64,000 nt of DNA from Rotaria sp. Silwood1 (lineage: Eukaryota > Rotifera > Eurotatoria > Philodinida > Philodinidae): contig CAJNOP010000001.1 in the NCBI GenBank assembly GCA_905250075.1, forward strand, positions 524,553 to 588,552, given 5' to 3'. The stretch's first letter is position 1, and every line of letters starts with the position of its first letter. Under the pieces are notes generated by a model that saw nothing but the letters and a program-made list of their open reading frames with translations, was not told the DNA's origin and did no database searches. Below are positions 51,001 to 63,400 of the stretch, piece by piece. Both the position numbers and the translations under genes were made by a program.

Positions 51001-52623
51001 GGTTGAATATTTTAGTCTTGGTTTAAAAATATTTTCCTATTGTTTTTAGTAGATCTAACAAGAAAACCTCTTAAAAAAAACATGTTTGTCAGGATACCTT
51101 TGATGCTTTGGTTTTCTCCTTATTCAAAGGACAACATATGAAAAGAGACCAAAAACGATGCCCAACTTAAGAAATGTCTAGTGTTTGTAAAAAAATTTTT
51201 CAGTTTGATCAAATATAGTATCTTGGAAACAAGGGCATGATAATTGGAACAAGGTTTCGTCATTATGATTCCAATATTTCATAGAAGAACGCATTCGAAA
51301 ACTTTGAGTTTATGATAACTTTTGCTCTATTTGCCTTGAAAATTCTAGGTTTTTCCAATGAGCAGTTCTCCAAAAACTTTGAAAGATGGGACAGAAGATA
51401 TCCTTAAGGAAATACGTCAAAGATAGTTAATCTATATCGTATTTCTTATTATAAACATTAGAATCTTATAAAATTTTATTATAAATTAAGTTATTCGACG
51501 CCTTTCTTACATCAAAGTTTTTATAAAAAAATTCAAAAAGATTAATATGATCAGAAACTTTGCTAATAGTTTGATATCTATAATAAATATTTTCATTTTA
51601 TGAAATATGCATACTCTGAGTATTCTTCTAATAGCAAATAAATGATATCAAATAATTTCTCAAATAACATTTGAATAAAAACTTACAGATAGAATACGTT
51701 TTGATGATGGTGTTGAAAGATCTTGATTACGAAGTATATCATTATGAAAATGTATTAAATCGCTATCAGATATAATATGATTTCCTTGAATAAAAAAGAA
51801 AAATGTAACGATTTCATTCGTTCAATTGAAATAAAAATAGATCTTTGTATTTACCTAATAATGTTAAAAGAAGAGAAAATTGTTTATTATCAAGAGAAAA
51901 TTTATCTTTTAATTGATTTAATTTAATTTCCACAAGTGTTAATTTTCCTTTTAATGATAATTTAAAATTTTTTGAAGAAAAATATTTTAATAATATATTT
52001 GTATTATTTATTTTTGTAGAAAATAAAAATTCAATATCAGATGAAACAATACCAATTAAACTTTGATTATATTGTCTTGCATATAGTCTAATTTGTTCTT
52101 GATGTTGACATTGTCCATAACCCCATGTTTGATACATTATTAAATGTGGTGAATTAATTTCACGTAAAATTGTTCTTAAACATAATTGAAATGCTGGTGG
52201 TGATAACCATAAATGACGACGTGGTAAACCAGATTTATTTTGTTTTAAATGTTTAAATATTTGATTAACTTTTTTTCGTTGTTGAATTTGTTCATAATAC
52301 CATTGAGATTGTCCATAACGATAGAGTGTACCATCGAAACAGAATACAAGACATAATGATAATTCTTGACATGTTTTAAGTAATGATAATATATATGAAT
52401 AAAGATGCGACCATTCACCACCAGCTAACCAATCTGGATAAAAACCACCATAAAGACGTTCTAATGTTGTATCAACATCAATTATTAGATGATAAAATTG
52501 TGTTGATGAAGAATTTTCATTATTATTTTGATATTGATTTCGAATTATGTCTTCAATATCACGTTTCTTAGAAGGCGTATTTAACTCGAGACAATCGAGT
52601 ATATTATTCACGCCAATCACCAT
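45099..52623 (-). CDS. FAM120 family (constitutive coactivator of PPARgamma-like) RNA-binding protein
   Basis: Ten exons on the minus strand: 51855-52623, 51687-51784, 50195-50481, 49981-50135, 48581-48714, 47765-48496, 46846-47215, 46480-46723, 45261-45770 and 45099-45207. Together they give 1135 residues with matched phases, close to the vertebrate length. Residues 1-256 are the PIN/FEN1-like domain (DVDTTLERLYGGFYPDW, GGEWSHL). Conserved central blocks include EVIRTAFNLHKQGLMMPWIF, RPIRKYLYSILF, LWFGTSPDEDRQIRMKTFL and FANEVCGAPIHPKYCCP. The C-terminal third is disordered and rich in Gln, His and Pro. FAM120A binds RNA and modulates Src/PI3K signalling under stress. The long introns (549, 1205 and 1266 nt) hold no gene I can support. 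Confidence 0.92.
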
Positions 52624-53467
52624 TCTCTAAAAACGAAAGAAAAAAAAAATGGAAAGACAGTTTAAAATCAGTTTAGACATTAAAAAGCGTATTTTGCGAA
52701 CATATTAAATCTGAATTGAAAATAAAAATTATATTAATTATTTCTCTATCAAATTTCGTTTTTTTTTCTCTAGTATCTTATTCACTAAATTCAATAAATA
52801 AAAATTTTTTTCATATGTAAAATTATAAATTATAACGAATTGAAAATGTTGATCGAGGTCCGTGTTTTAACTGATCCATCATGCATATTTATCTATTGAA
52901 CGACATATTTCAAGTTAATATGGAATATAATTAAACTATTTTTACATGTATCACAATAAAATGATTTAATGTTTTTTTTTATACCAAATTCTTGCGAAAA
53001 CAAAAAGAAATAAATGAACGATATAGGAATGTCCCAAAAAAGAGAGAACTGGAACAATCGTGCGTCAAACGAAGAAAAGGAAAAGAAGACAACAACATAA
53101 ATTTTATTGGTTTATTTTGTCTAAATAAAAATTAGATCTGAATCCTCAGCGTCATCTATTTTTATTTCTATGATTATATATTTATTTTTATTTTAATAAA
53201 TTTTTCAAAAATATAAGAATAAAAATTTCTATATTGATTTATTTGACCAACAAGCGACATAATATTGATTCGTTAGGAGTTTTTTAATACAAATCGATGG
53301 AAGATCCTAGGTATCGTCATAATCGTAAACATATTCGTTTTTTTCTTTTTCTCTTTTTTTTTTTGCTTAATTCAACTATTCGTGTTTCCTTTTTTCTTTT
53401 TACTTAAGATTTTGTCTTTCCATGTGATAGGCATAACTTGATTAAAATAAAATAAAAAAAAAGAATA
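52624..53467. other. Divergent intergenic region between FAM120 and cytochrome c1
   Basis: An 844-bp AT-rich spacer between divergent genes, so it should carry both promoters. No element can be named. Confidence 0.5.
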
Positions 53468-56400
53468 ATGACTTCAACAATTTTATGTCGAACAAGTCGG
53501 CAAAATCATCAAATATTAGTTTATGTTGTTCGTAATGCATCTTCAACGTCTACTCAAACATCCATTCGATGGAAACGTCTTGCTTATCAAATAGGTGGTG
53601 GTCTTTTAACAACTGGTGCTTTAGGTTATGCTTGGGCTCATTCACAAGCTGTTCATGCATCGGGTAATAAAGCACATTTAGTGTCATTGCCATGGTCATT
53701 TCGTGGTCCATTTGATTCACTTGATCATGCATCTGTACGTCGAGGATTTGAAGTTTATAAACAAGTTTGTGCTGCTTGTCATTCATTGAGATTTGTTGCT
53801 TATCGTCATTTGGTTGGTGTTACACATACGGAAGAAGAAGCTAAAACGATTGCTTCTCAAGATCAAATTCAAGATGGTCCTGATGATCAAGGTAATATGT
53901 TCACACGACCTGGCAAACTTACAGATCGTCTGCCGTCACCGTATCCCAATGATAATGTTAGTATTTTTAGTTAGCTTATAATCAAAAGTACAAGTTTTTT
54001 TTGTTATGTATATATTAGGCTGCTAAAGCTGCAAATGCTGGAGCTTTACCACCTGATCTTTCACTTATCACACTTGGTATGTATGAAATAATAACATTCA
54101 TTTATTTTTATAGAAAAAATTGATGCATAAATAAGAAATCGCTCTTTTCTTTTATCAATTTGTCGTTGAAAAAAACTTCTAGCAACTTATAGTATTTAAA
54201 CAAAAAAATGACTTCATTAGGAAAATGTCTCAACAAATAATCATTTTTGAGTTGAAACTATGTGGATCCTAATGGCCTATGATTACTCAAAAAGAGTTCA
54301 GGCTCTTTGCTCATTTCTGTACAGATATTGTATTTTTATGATATTTTTTCAGTCTATGCCATGTTTCATCTTAAGAACATAAAAAAAACTGATTTTTGAA
54401 CTTCGACTCAAAAGTTTCAATTCTTTTCGTTGTTTCTATCCTAAGAGATTGTAACCGGTCATTTAATATTCTTGATTTAACCGAAAAAAAGACGGTGCAT
54501 TTAAAATATTAATTCTACTAATTAGTTCAATAGAGTAACAGTCTATTACTTCAGTTCTGCGAAGACATACCATGTAAATTTCAAATAAACCTTTAAGTTT
54601 CTAACAATTCATACTTTAGTCTGGTATGTTTCATCTAGTAACTCACACCAACTTATATTGAACAATATCTATATTATGGGTTGGCTGACACTATTCGATA
54701 ACGATATGGTTTCTTTAGAATCGAGAAGTTTTATATATCCTTATTTGAAATAATTATTTCACACACAGCTGAAAGGCATTTGAATTCGTAAAATTACATT
54801 ATTTGGGGACAAAAAAAGATAAGTTAAACTAAAACGTACGATTTTTACCTTAGATATCGTATTTTAACGTTTCTTAGCATCTAAATAGTTCTACAATTGT
54901 ATGATGCCAGTAGTTAACAAGATCTTGATGACAGAAAGGAATTTTTTTGATATTTTGTGATGAAAGCATAAACTGAAAACTAGTTCGATAAGAGTAATCT
55001 AGAAAAGTGAGCTCAAAAGTTTGAGGTGAAAAATCTTTAGTTTAGATCACAACGAGTTTCTCAATACGTGACTAACTTTTTGTCAACATGATTAACTCAT
55101 TCAGTATTATTGGAGACTTTGCCAGTTGAAGGCTCCAAACCTCGTAGCTTTTGCTCATTAAGACTTTAGAAATCATTAAAAACGACCGAAATGGGCGAAT
55201 TTTAGTGCTTCAAAAAGAAATCAATGAAAAAACTGGCTAAACATCGGTGAAAACGAATCGGTTCGATTCCTAGCATAGATCATATGCATCGACAGATGCA
55301 ATATTCTGATTTCAGAACAGGAACTTTCTAAAAGAAATTACGTCATTCATTTAAAAGCTAACGTAAAAAAAAGCAGTATCTCCGCAACTATAGGCTAAAG
55401 TTTCAAGTTTTTTCTTAGAATATTCACAGATCATTAGAATCTACATGATACACATAATACCGACTCAAAAGCGATTAATCAATGAGGGACGTAGTTCCCT
55501 TCTAAGATATTAATCTTGGATTTTTATTAAAATGTCTTGCATTGTTTTGCGAATCACTTTTTATCATTTCAAGCAACGGAGTCTCGGGTCGTCATCATTC
55601 GAAAGAGCATTTGTTGGGGACGTAGGTCTATATGAAATTCATTAGATTCGAAGACTTTCTTGATGGCTATTTTCAAACCCATTTCATTTTTTGTTATCTA
55701 TCTTCATGAGCTTTCATGGTAACATAACATTAAATTACATCAACTTGTTTCTCGACTCTTGCTGTATTGGTAGTAAAAATTCCAAATCTTTTTATGCGCA
55801 TCTCGGCTTCTTTTCTTTATAGACTGTGATCAAAATATTCTGTTTTTGCCACAAACACAGCAAGATTCCGGCTACAGTTCAATGTAATATGATGTTAGAT
55901 TATCATGAAACTGGACAACAAGAAAGAAATCTGTTTGATATAGCCATCAAAAAGGACTTTGAACCTAATGAATTTCATATAAGTCTACGTCCCGATAATG
56001 TTCTTTTGAATGATGACAGCCCGAGCTTCATTGCTTGAAACGATAAAACGTTATTCGAAAAACAATGAAGGGTATTTTCATAACAAACCGACAATAGTGT
56101 CAGTTTTGGTGAGAATATCCTTTACTATGTTGTAAATAATTTATCAAAGTCATTACTCATTAATTTCAAGCTTTGCTTTTTCTCATTCACATAAAAAGAA
56201 GTTGTAAGGTGTCGAATTAACTAGGATTTATTAAACAGCAAATATAATGTATAAATCTCAACGAATAAATAACATTATGAACATAAGAAAACTCTCTATG
56301 CTGATAACACAGGAGACTATAGCTGCAAATATGTTTGTTTATTATTAAAATGATTAAAATTCATAAGAAAACATTGATTTCGAACTTCATTTTGATATTT

Positions 56401-57053
56401 AGAAAACTTATTAGCTTATAGACCTTTATAAAAAATACAGATGTTCTACCAATGATTCTTATACATGATTCAAATTTGAATTTACTATTCAATAAAAATA
56501 GCTTCATAAATCACTCGAGAATTACAAAAAAAAGATAGTTAATTTGGTGAAACTGATTTGTGTAATAATAATATTTTTCATTATTTTTTCATTTATATAT
56601 TAAACATAATAAACAATTTGCATATTAAATAAATAAAAAAGCTTTATTTATAATTAACATATTTATTTAGGTCGTGAGGATGGTTGTAATTACATATTTA
56701 ATTTACTAACTGGTTATCAAGATCCACCAGCTGGTGTAAAAGGTGAACCAAATCTTCACTACAATCCATATTTTAGTGGTGGTTGGATTGCTATGCCTAA
56801 ACAATTGTATGATGATCAAATTGAATATTCGGATGGAACAAAAGCTACCGAGTCTCAATTAGCTAAAGATATAACAGAATTTCTTAAATGGTCAGCTGAA
56901 CGTGATCATGATGATCGTAAACGATTAGCTATCAAAGCTATTCTAATTTTTGCTCCTTTGGTTGTTTTATCTTATCATTGGAAACGTGTTAAATGGGCAA
57001 CATTGAAATCACGCAAGATTGCGTTTTATCGACCAAAAGCAAAAGACGATTAA
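53468..57053 (+). CDS. CYC1: Cytochrome c1, heme protein of respiratory complex III
   Basis: Three exons, 53468-53956, 54019-54076 and 56671-57053, give 309 residues. A mitochondrial presequence and a bipartite hydrophobic stretch (residues about 42-60) precede the heme-binding CAACH (101-105). RGFEVYKQVCAACHSLRFVAYRHL, split here as two blocks, is the strongest match. NAAKAANAGALPPDLSLI and GGWIAMP (axial methionine) are also conserved, and a C-terminal helix anchors the protein in the inner membrane. It passes electrons from the Rieske protein to cytochrome c. Intron 1 is 62 nt; intron 2 is 2594 nt, by far the longest in the window. It was needed to join LITLG to GREDGCNYIF, which reads through exactly in frame. 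Confidence 0.97.
55823..56038 (+). other. Unexplained open frame after an acceptor inside the cytochrome c1 intron
   Basis: After TTTCTTTATAG at 55812-55822, an open frame of 71 codons (including MMLDYHETGQQERNLFDIAI) runs to TGA at 56036-56038. Its composition is coding-like, with balanced amino acids unlike the surrounding AT-rich noise. I do not recognise it. It could be an alternative exon, the end of a nested gene, or a gene or transposon fragment. Confidence 0.35.
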
Positions 57054-57615
57054 ATCATACAATGACATTAGTTTTTTTCTTTTTCTTTTTTCTTGTATTA
57101 TCCATATTGTCCCTGTAGACCAAGAAATTTTTTTTCTATTGCCTCGTTGTTATTATTCCTCGTTTAAACCGAAAAAAGAAAAATTTATAAACAAACCATC
57201 CACGAGAGCAATACAGTTTAGTTAACATTTGTGGCTTTATATAAAAAAATATAACAAATATAACACGTGATTTGCATCTCTTGATTCAACATTTACAATT
57301 AGAAGGATTGCTTCTTTATTATGTTTGTATTTTAGATTGATTTTTTTTGTTCAATGAATGAAACTATTTGAGCTTTAAAAAGTCTTCCTTACCATAGAAT
57401 TATATTTTGTGTAAAGAAAAAATGTTAGTCTTCTGTAAATAGCGTATACTGATAGATACGAAGAAAATTATTCACGCATATAGCTTATAGAGAATGACTC
57501 ATTGTCATATATAAACAAAAAAGTTTTTCCTACATGTATAATTAATCGATATTGAGAAGAACGAATAAGCACGTGAGTTGTCGTTGTGGCATAATTATAT
57601 TTTACTTTTAGAAAT
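57054..57615. other. Intergenic region
   Basis: AT-rich spacer ending in a splice-acceptor-like TTTTAG four bases before the RNF170 start codon. I see no gene. Confidence 0.5.
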
Positions 57616-59640
57616 ATGCCATGGTATTGGCCATTTAGAAAGGATAGTACAATGTCTGAAACATATTCATTACACAATCCGACACTAATCGAAGGTATTA
57701 GTGATGATACAATACTTTTATTTGTTTTTACTGTTAGTCTCATTGGTCTGTCGATTTATTATTCAAGGTAAATTAGTAATATATTGATTCATTTTTAAAA
57801 TGTTTTTTTTTTAATCTTTTAGACGTGAGCGTAATACAAGTATTCATCCAGATAATAGGCAGGATGTTGAATTGTTACGTGAACGAGCGCAACAGAATGC
57901 TCAAACTGATACAACTACTGGAGCACCATTGCGAGTTGGTCGACCTAGGCATGATACATGTCCTATTTGTCTTACTGATTCGTCAGTATTAAGTGTTGAA
58001 ACGAATTGTGGACATTTATTTTGTGGTTTGTAGGATTTCCACTTGTAAATATAAATAAAAATTTCGTTTTCTATTTGTTTAGGTCAATGTATTATTACAT
58101 TTTGGAAGTTTCAAGCCAACTGGATGTCTGGAATGAATTGTCCAGTATGTCGACAATCGGTATGTAGTTTTTTAAAAATTTTCATAGATAATCTTAAGTT
58201 CCAGAAAGTAAAACGACCAACGTTATTTAAAGACTTCTGCCTTTCAGAAAATCTATTTTCTCGAAGAATTATAGGCAGATGCAGAGAAATTTCTTTTCTC
58301 AGAATATATATGATTTTTGAAAAAGAAACTAAATTTGAATAGGTTTTTGAAAGAAATTTCAATCCTAATACTGTATTTTCGGCAATACTCCTGTATACAA
58401 TTGAAGTACGATAGATGGTGCTAACTTGTATTGTTTGTTACCTACTTTTAAAAATTTTACTCATATATATGATGAATATGTCATTTTAATATAGTTCTTT
58501 CTAGATTTCAATGAAAAAATCTATGCCTAAACGGTTTTCTGAGAACATTTAAATTTTAATCAGAAAAATTAAAATTCTTTCCACGTATTTCTAGACATAA
58601 TCAATATTTGTTTTAAAGGTTTAAATAAGAGTAAACTTTAGCTCGGCCATGTTTTTTTAAGTTGATTTCTTTATTGAGAACAGCTAGATTTAGTGTCATA
58701 GAACGACATTATTGTTGCTTATCATACTATATAGTATGCACTAAAATGATTATAAAGAACTGAATGTACGGGAATTTCAAAATTCTGTTCAAACAAAAAA
58801 CTGTGCACAGACATTGGTTTTAATTTGAAATTACTCCGAGCTCTGCAGATCTTCCAATAACAAAGTTATATGGATTCTTCTGAAGGCTATAAATGAGCCG
58901 AAAGTTTGTTGAAGTTTAACATATCGGGTTGGAAATTTCAGTTCATATGGACTATTCTAAATGATAAATCTATAGTCAAGGGATCCTCTTTAAACCTCGC
59001 AATCAAATCTTTAGGATGAAATTCAAGAAAACTGAAAACAATGACTTTCATTTTGTTTTTCTGTGACCAAACTTTCAACATGTGCAATTGAATTAATGTC
59101 GAAAAATGAAGCAGAAAAAAAATATTATATTTAATCAATTCTATTAGATTCATATTGCTAGACAATTGATGAGAAAATTGTTTTAATTTATTTCTAGGTC
59201 ACTGTTCTACTTACATGTTTTACTGCTGATGAAGAAGCATCAACTGACAATGGTGCTCGAGAAATGGTACTTAATGATGTACAAGATTTTAATCGACGAT
59301 TTTCTGGTGCTCCACGATCAGTAAGAATTATTTTATTTATTAATTAATTTGTTTTTTTTTCAATACTTTATTTTGATAGTTTCGTGAATATATATCTGAT
59401 ATACCTGTGTTAATTCCTCATATTATTCGACAAATGTTTACTGTTCAAAATTTAGCTTGGACATATCGTTTACGAATTATATTAATACTTTTTACAGTAA
59501 TTGCATATGTTCTTTCTCCATTAGATATTTTACCAGAAAGTGTTCTTGGTTTTCTTGGATTATTTGATGATATTCTTGTTATATTTTGTGCAGCACTCTA
59601 TGTTATTATTATATATCGTGAGTTCTTATCTCATAGATAA
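57616..59640 (+). CDS. RNF170: RNF170-like RING E3 ubiquitin ligase of the ER membrane
   Basis: Five exons, 57616-57767, 57823-58025, 58083-58159, 59198-59320 and 59380-59640, give 271 residues. One membrane helix lies at about 33-49. The RING domain starts at Cys97 (CPICLTD, CGHLFCGQC, CPVC), a C3HC4 pattern split over three exons. The C-terminal part has DIPVLIPHIIRQMFTV and two membrane helices with SPLDILPESVLGFLGLFDD, the DUF1232 segment typical of RNF170. In vertebrates the enzyme ubiquitinates activated IP3 receptors for degradation. The intron after exon 3 is 1038 nt while the others are 55-59 nt. The GNAT gene follows after 189 bp on the same strand. Confidence 0.93.
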
Positions 59641-59829
59641 AATCTTTTGTATCCGAGCAACTTTTCTATTTACACTTGACAACATACATATGTATATGTT
59701 TTTTTTTTTTTGTGTAATTTATTACTATTATTTTTGTTCTGTTAATGTTATTCTTGTTCATTTGTCTATTTTATACAAAAAACTAAATAAATCCAGAATC
59801 GAAGGATTTATACTATTGATTGTAGATTG

Positions 59830-60435
59830 ATGGCACTTACATTAGATGATATTGATCAAAATCCAGAATTTATTAGCAGTTCTGATTATTTTGAAGGCAT
59901 ATTGATTCACTTTCGTCCATTATTACGGAGTGATGAATTAAAATTAGCTGAGTTTTTAGAAAACTTAAGTCCTGAAACACGTAAATTTTCAATACGTGAC
60001 AGTTATGATCTTAATGAAGCTCGTGAACTATGCTTTGCAATAAATCGTTACGATAAATTACGTCTTGTCGCTTTAATTAATAATGAAACAATTATTGCTT
60101 TATTCGAATTTAGTTTATCTATTCTTGAAAAAGAATATGAACGTTTTGCAGAAAAATATAACATTGTATTAAATGAAATAACTGATGCAAGATTTGGTCC
60201 ATGTATTAGTGATCAATATCAAAATCGTCACTTAGGTTGTTGGTTATTTGAAAAAACCAAAAAAATTGCACGACAAATGGGTAAAGAACGTTTAATTTTA
60301 TGGGGTGGTGTTTTTTCTCATAATCAACGTGCTATAAGATTTTATGAAAAAGTTGGATTTAAAATTTTTAAAGATGTTTATTTGAATGAAACTCAATGTG
60401 AATCCTTAGATGGAATTTGTAATTTATTGGAATGA
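59830..60435 (+). CDS. GNAT-family N-acetyltransferase, intronless
   Basis: A single frame of 201 residues from ATG at 59830. The acetyl-CoA binding region reads GPCISDQYQNRHLGCWLFEK, where Q/R-x-x-G-x-G/A is approximated by QNRHLGC. The C-terminal part NQRAIRFYEKVGFKIF is the usual GNAT end. There is no targeting signal and no intron, in contrast to neighbouring genes, and the overall character is bacterial; horizontal origin is plausible but unproven. The substrate is unknown. An acceptor-like TTGTAG lies four bases before ATTGATG at the start, and RNF170 ends 189 bp upstream on the same strand, so co-transcription is possible. Confidence 0.85.
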   Translation: MALTLDDIDQNPEFISSSDYFEGILIHFRPLLRSDELKLAEFLENLSPETRKFSIRDSYDLNEARELCFAINRYDKLRLVALINNETIIALFEFSLSILEKEYERFAEKYNIVLNEITDARFGPCISDQYQNRHLGCWLFEKTKKIARQMGKERLILWGGVFSHNQRAIRFYEKVGFKIFKDVYLNETQCESLDGICNLLE

Positions 60436-63400
60436 ATAAAATATGTATTTTTAATTTAATTATTGAAAGAGATGTTAATGAAACATTATTGGTTAAGAAT
60501 ATTATTTCTTGTATATAATAATTATTGCCTCTAACTGATGTTGATATGTTAATAGGGACAGTTGGTAGAATTTTAATTACAGTAGATGTTACTTGAAATA
60601 GCTTAAAAGGATAAATTATCTTTGTCTTTTTCAAATCAAAAATATTGTTTTGCAAGCGAATAGTGACTATAAAAATTAAATGAAGGAAGAATACTTCTAC
60701 TTTTCAGCTATCTTGCAGTATGACGTACTGTCTAGCTGCAGATTCAATAGCTCGATATCTTCTCTACAAGTAATACCAGCTGTAGCTCTGGACAGAAGGT
60801 CTGCTTAACGCAGAGTTCTCGCATTCAATTGCTTAAACTTACTACATACTAACTTAACCACAAAAGCAGCTATATGTCACACTGTCGTCAGCTTGCTATG
60901 GGACGGATGGTCTGAGACAAACAGTCGTTAGTAATTTGTCCAAGGTCATTCCATGAATAGCAGTACTAAAGTTGAAGCATAGTTTCTTTTGAATACTTGT
61001 TGAACAACGTAACCACTCGGCGATAATGATTTAGAATTTAATGGATAATTTACAATAAATGAGTCATTGTTGTATCTGATATCTCTTCAATAAATTAACG
61101 ATGAAAACTTGTTTGAATAACTCATGATTAATCGTGTCTACATTATACTTGTTCATATTGAGCATTTTTTGTTGTTGCATAGTTAAAAAACAGCAAAATG
61201 CATTTTTTAAACGGCTTTTTTTTTTACTTCAAAATACATTTCAAGAAAATAAAATATTCTTATATTTCTGATGCAAGCTCTAAATATATTCTTTTAATTG
61301 AATGACATACATTCTTGTTTTCACCTACAAGTATTGTAGAATATCTAATTTAATATCATTAGTGCATTGTTTTTTTATAATCAGTATTAAATAATAAAGA
61401 ATGTCTTTAGTTCTTATATTACGAGAACGAGTCACAAAACAACATACATTTAGATATATTTAAATGGAAATGACATCTAAGTTGCTCATTTTATGTATCA
61501 AAAGGCTGAAATATAAATCATGCTAATATTTATCTTATCAACAGAATTCTTCACTTATTTCAATTGAATACTGCTAAATATTCGTTTACGATTTCTCAAA
61601 CTATTTTTTTTTCTTTATTCGAACTATATGTAGAAGTATTATTCATTAGATTCATTATATTATCTTTTGATAAACATTATAATACGTAAAACAAATGACA
61701 TAGAAAATGTAACATCTTATTCAATTATTTCTTTGTATTCCCTCTTACAAATAATTATAAACACAACTTCAAACTATAATTGTGCATTCAATGTTAGTGA
61801 TGGATAAAATACAACAGTCAGATCAAACAGTGTTTCATCCAGATGTTATTTTTTCTCAAGAACAACTGAAAACTTCAGGAAGACGAACATCTATTGTTAT
61901 GAGCATAGACACAGAGTACATAGTACAAAAACTAGAAATCCCGACAGGTCCAATCCGATTGATCTTCGAAGAAGCGTTGCCGTCGCATAAAACAATAAGA
62001 CTAAACAATGTACCGCTTCATTGAACATCTATATTTGATGAAATAAGGAATGCAGACTGAATGACACATATTTATATTGCGTCAACAAATACTGCGCAAC
62101 TAAATATAAAAACATAAAAAACCCGTATATTTGGAATAAACCTTCAAAAACTCACGTTTCCTTGCAAAATATTTTTCAAACCGTCGTATTTCAATCAAGA
62201 ATATATTAAATATTTCAAATATTTACAATTATGAAGCATAAATGCAAGACAATAATGCATACATAGAAATATAGTTTCTTAAGTTTTTAAGTAAAATATG
62301 CAAGACTGTGCATTTCTCAGCGCATAGATTTTACAGTTTTAAGCGTTAAATAGGCTATTTTTTCTTTAAAGTGCTGTTGGTGTTCTCTCAGTATCACTAA
62401 AATAGGTCATCAGAAAATAAATACAAAATCAAACAAAAGGACACGCCAACAAAACATGATATACGTATATAAATGTAGTTGACTCTTTTACCTATATAAT
62501 GATATCGAAATATATACATTATTATAAAGAAGAGAGAAAAAAGAAAATTACTTTTATCTATGGAAGATGTAATAGTATTCATATTCACACGTGTCTAGTA
62601 CGTGTCAGATGATCATTATACCTTCAGTTTTAATTGCACTTCTTATGTAACTAGATGGTCGAATCGTAAACAAAGAATATATGTTCAAGGTTTATCTCTA
62701 AAAAAGAATGCTGCATGCTCATGTATGTTACCTAACGGGTGGATCATAATGAATTGCAGTAAATATACATGCAATTTTTCTCTCATTTACCTTTCATAAA
62801 ATCAAAAGATAGAGAATTTTAAGCTCTTCAAAAGTCGACACTTCAATTTTAAAAAGAAAATTTTCTCTTTGTACAACAACCAACACATTGATGTACACTG
62901 TATGTTTCAACTGCGATGCATCGTTATTCGTACTTTTTAAAAGCAGGCAGCATTATGAAAATGGATCTTTAAAGCAAGCAATTTTATATCAGAACATAAG
63001 AGAATATTCTTCTCTATCCGTGTGACTTACTTTTGAATATTAAAGCTTTTCTAGGAAATTAAAAATCTATTATAAGTATTCTTCATAGTGATTTTTTAAG
63101 AATTTTAAAAAATTAAATTCTCTACGTTAAAGTTCAATTGCACAGTCTTTATTTTTTGCATCGAAACATACAAAATCTTACTCTGTTGAAGACTGTTGAA
63201 TATTGAATCGAAGTGTGATATCTTTTTGCTGGGCCTACAAAAAAGTAGACAGACTCCAAAATAGATGTAAAATTAAGTTTTTTTTTTTTTTCATTTATTT
63301 TCGTTTCTTAGCTTTTTACTTAAAGCTTTCGTTCAAAATTTTGAGATATACTCAAAAAGATAAAGTATTTCATGGACATTTTTTCTTTTATTTGGAAACC

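Noticed and set aside
55200-55290. Possible tRNA: GGTTCGATTCC at about 55258 matches the B-box consensus
   Set aside because: The flanking bases do not form a T stem, and no A box, anticodon arm or acceptor stem fits upstream.
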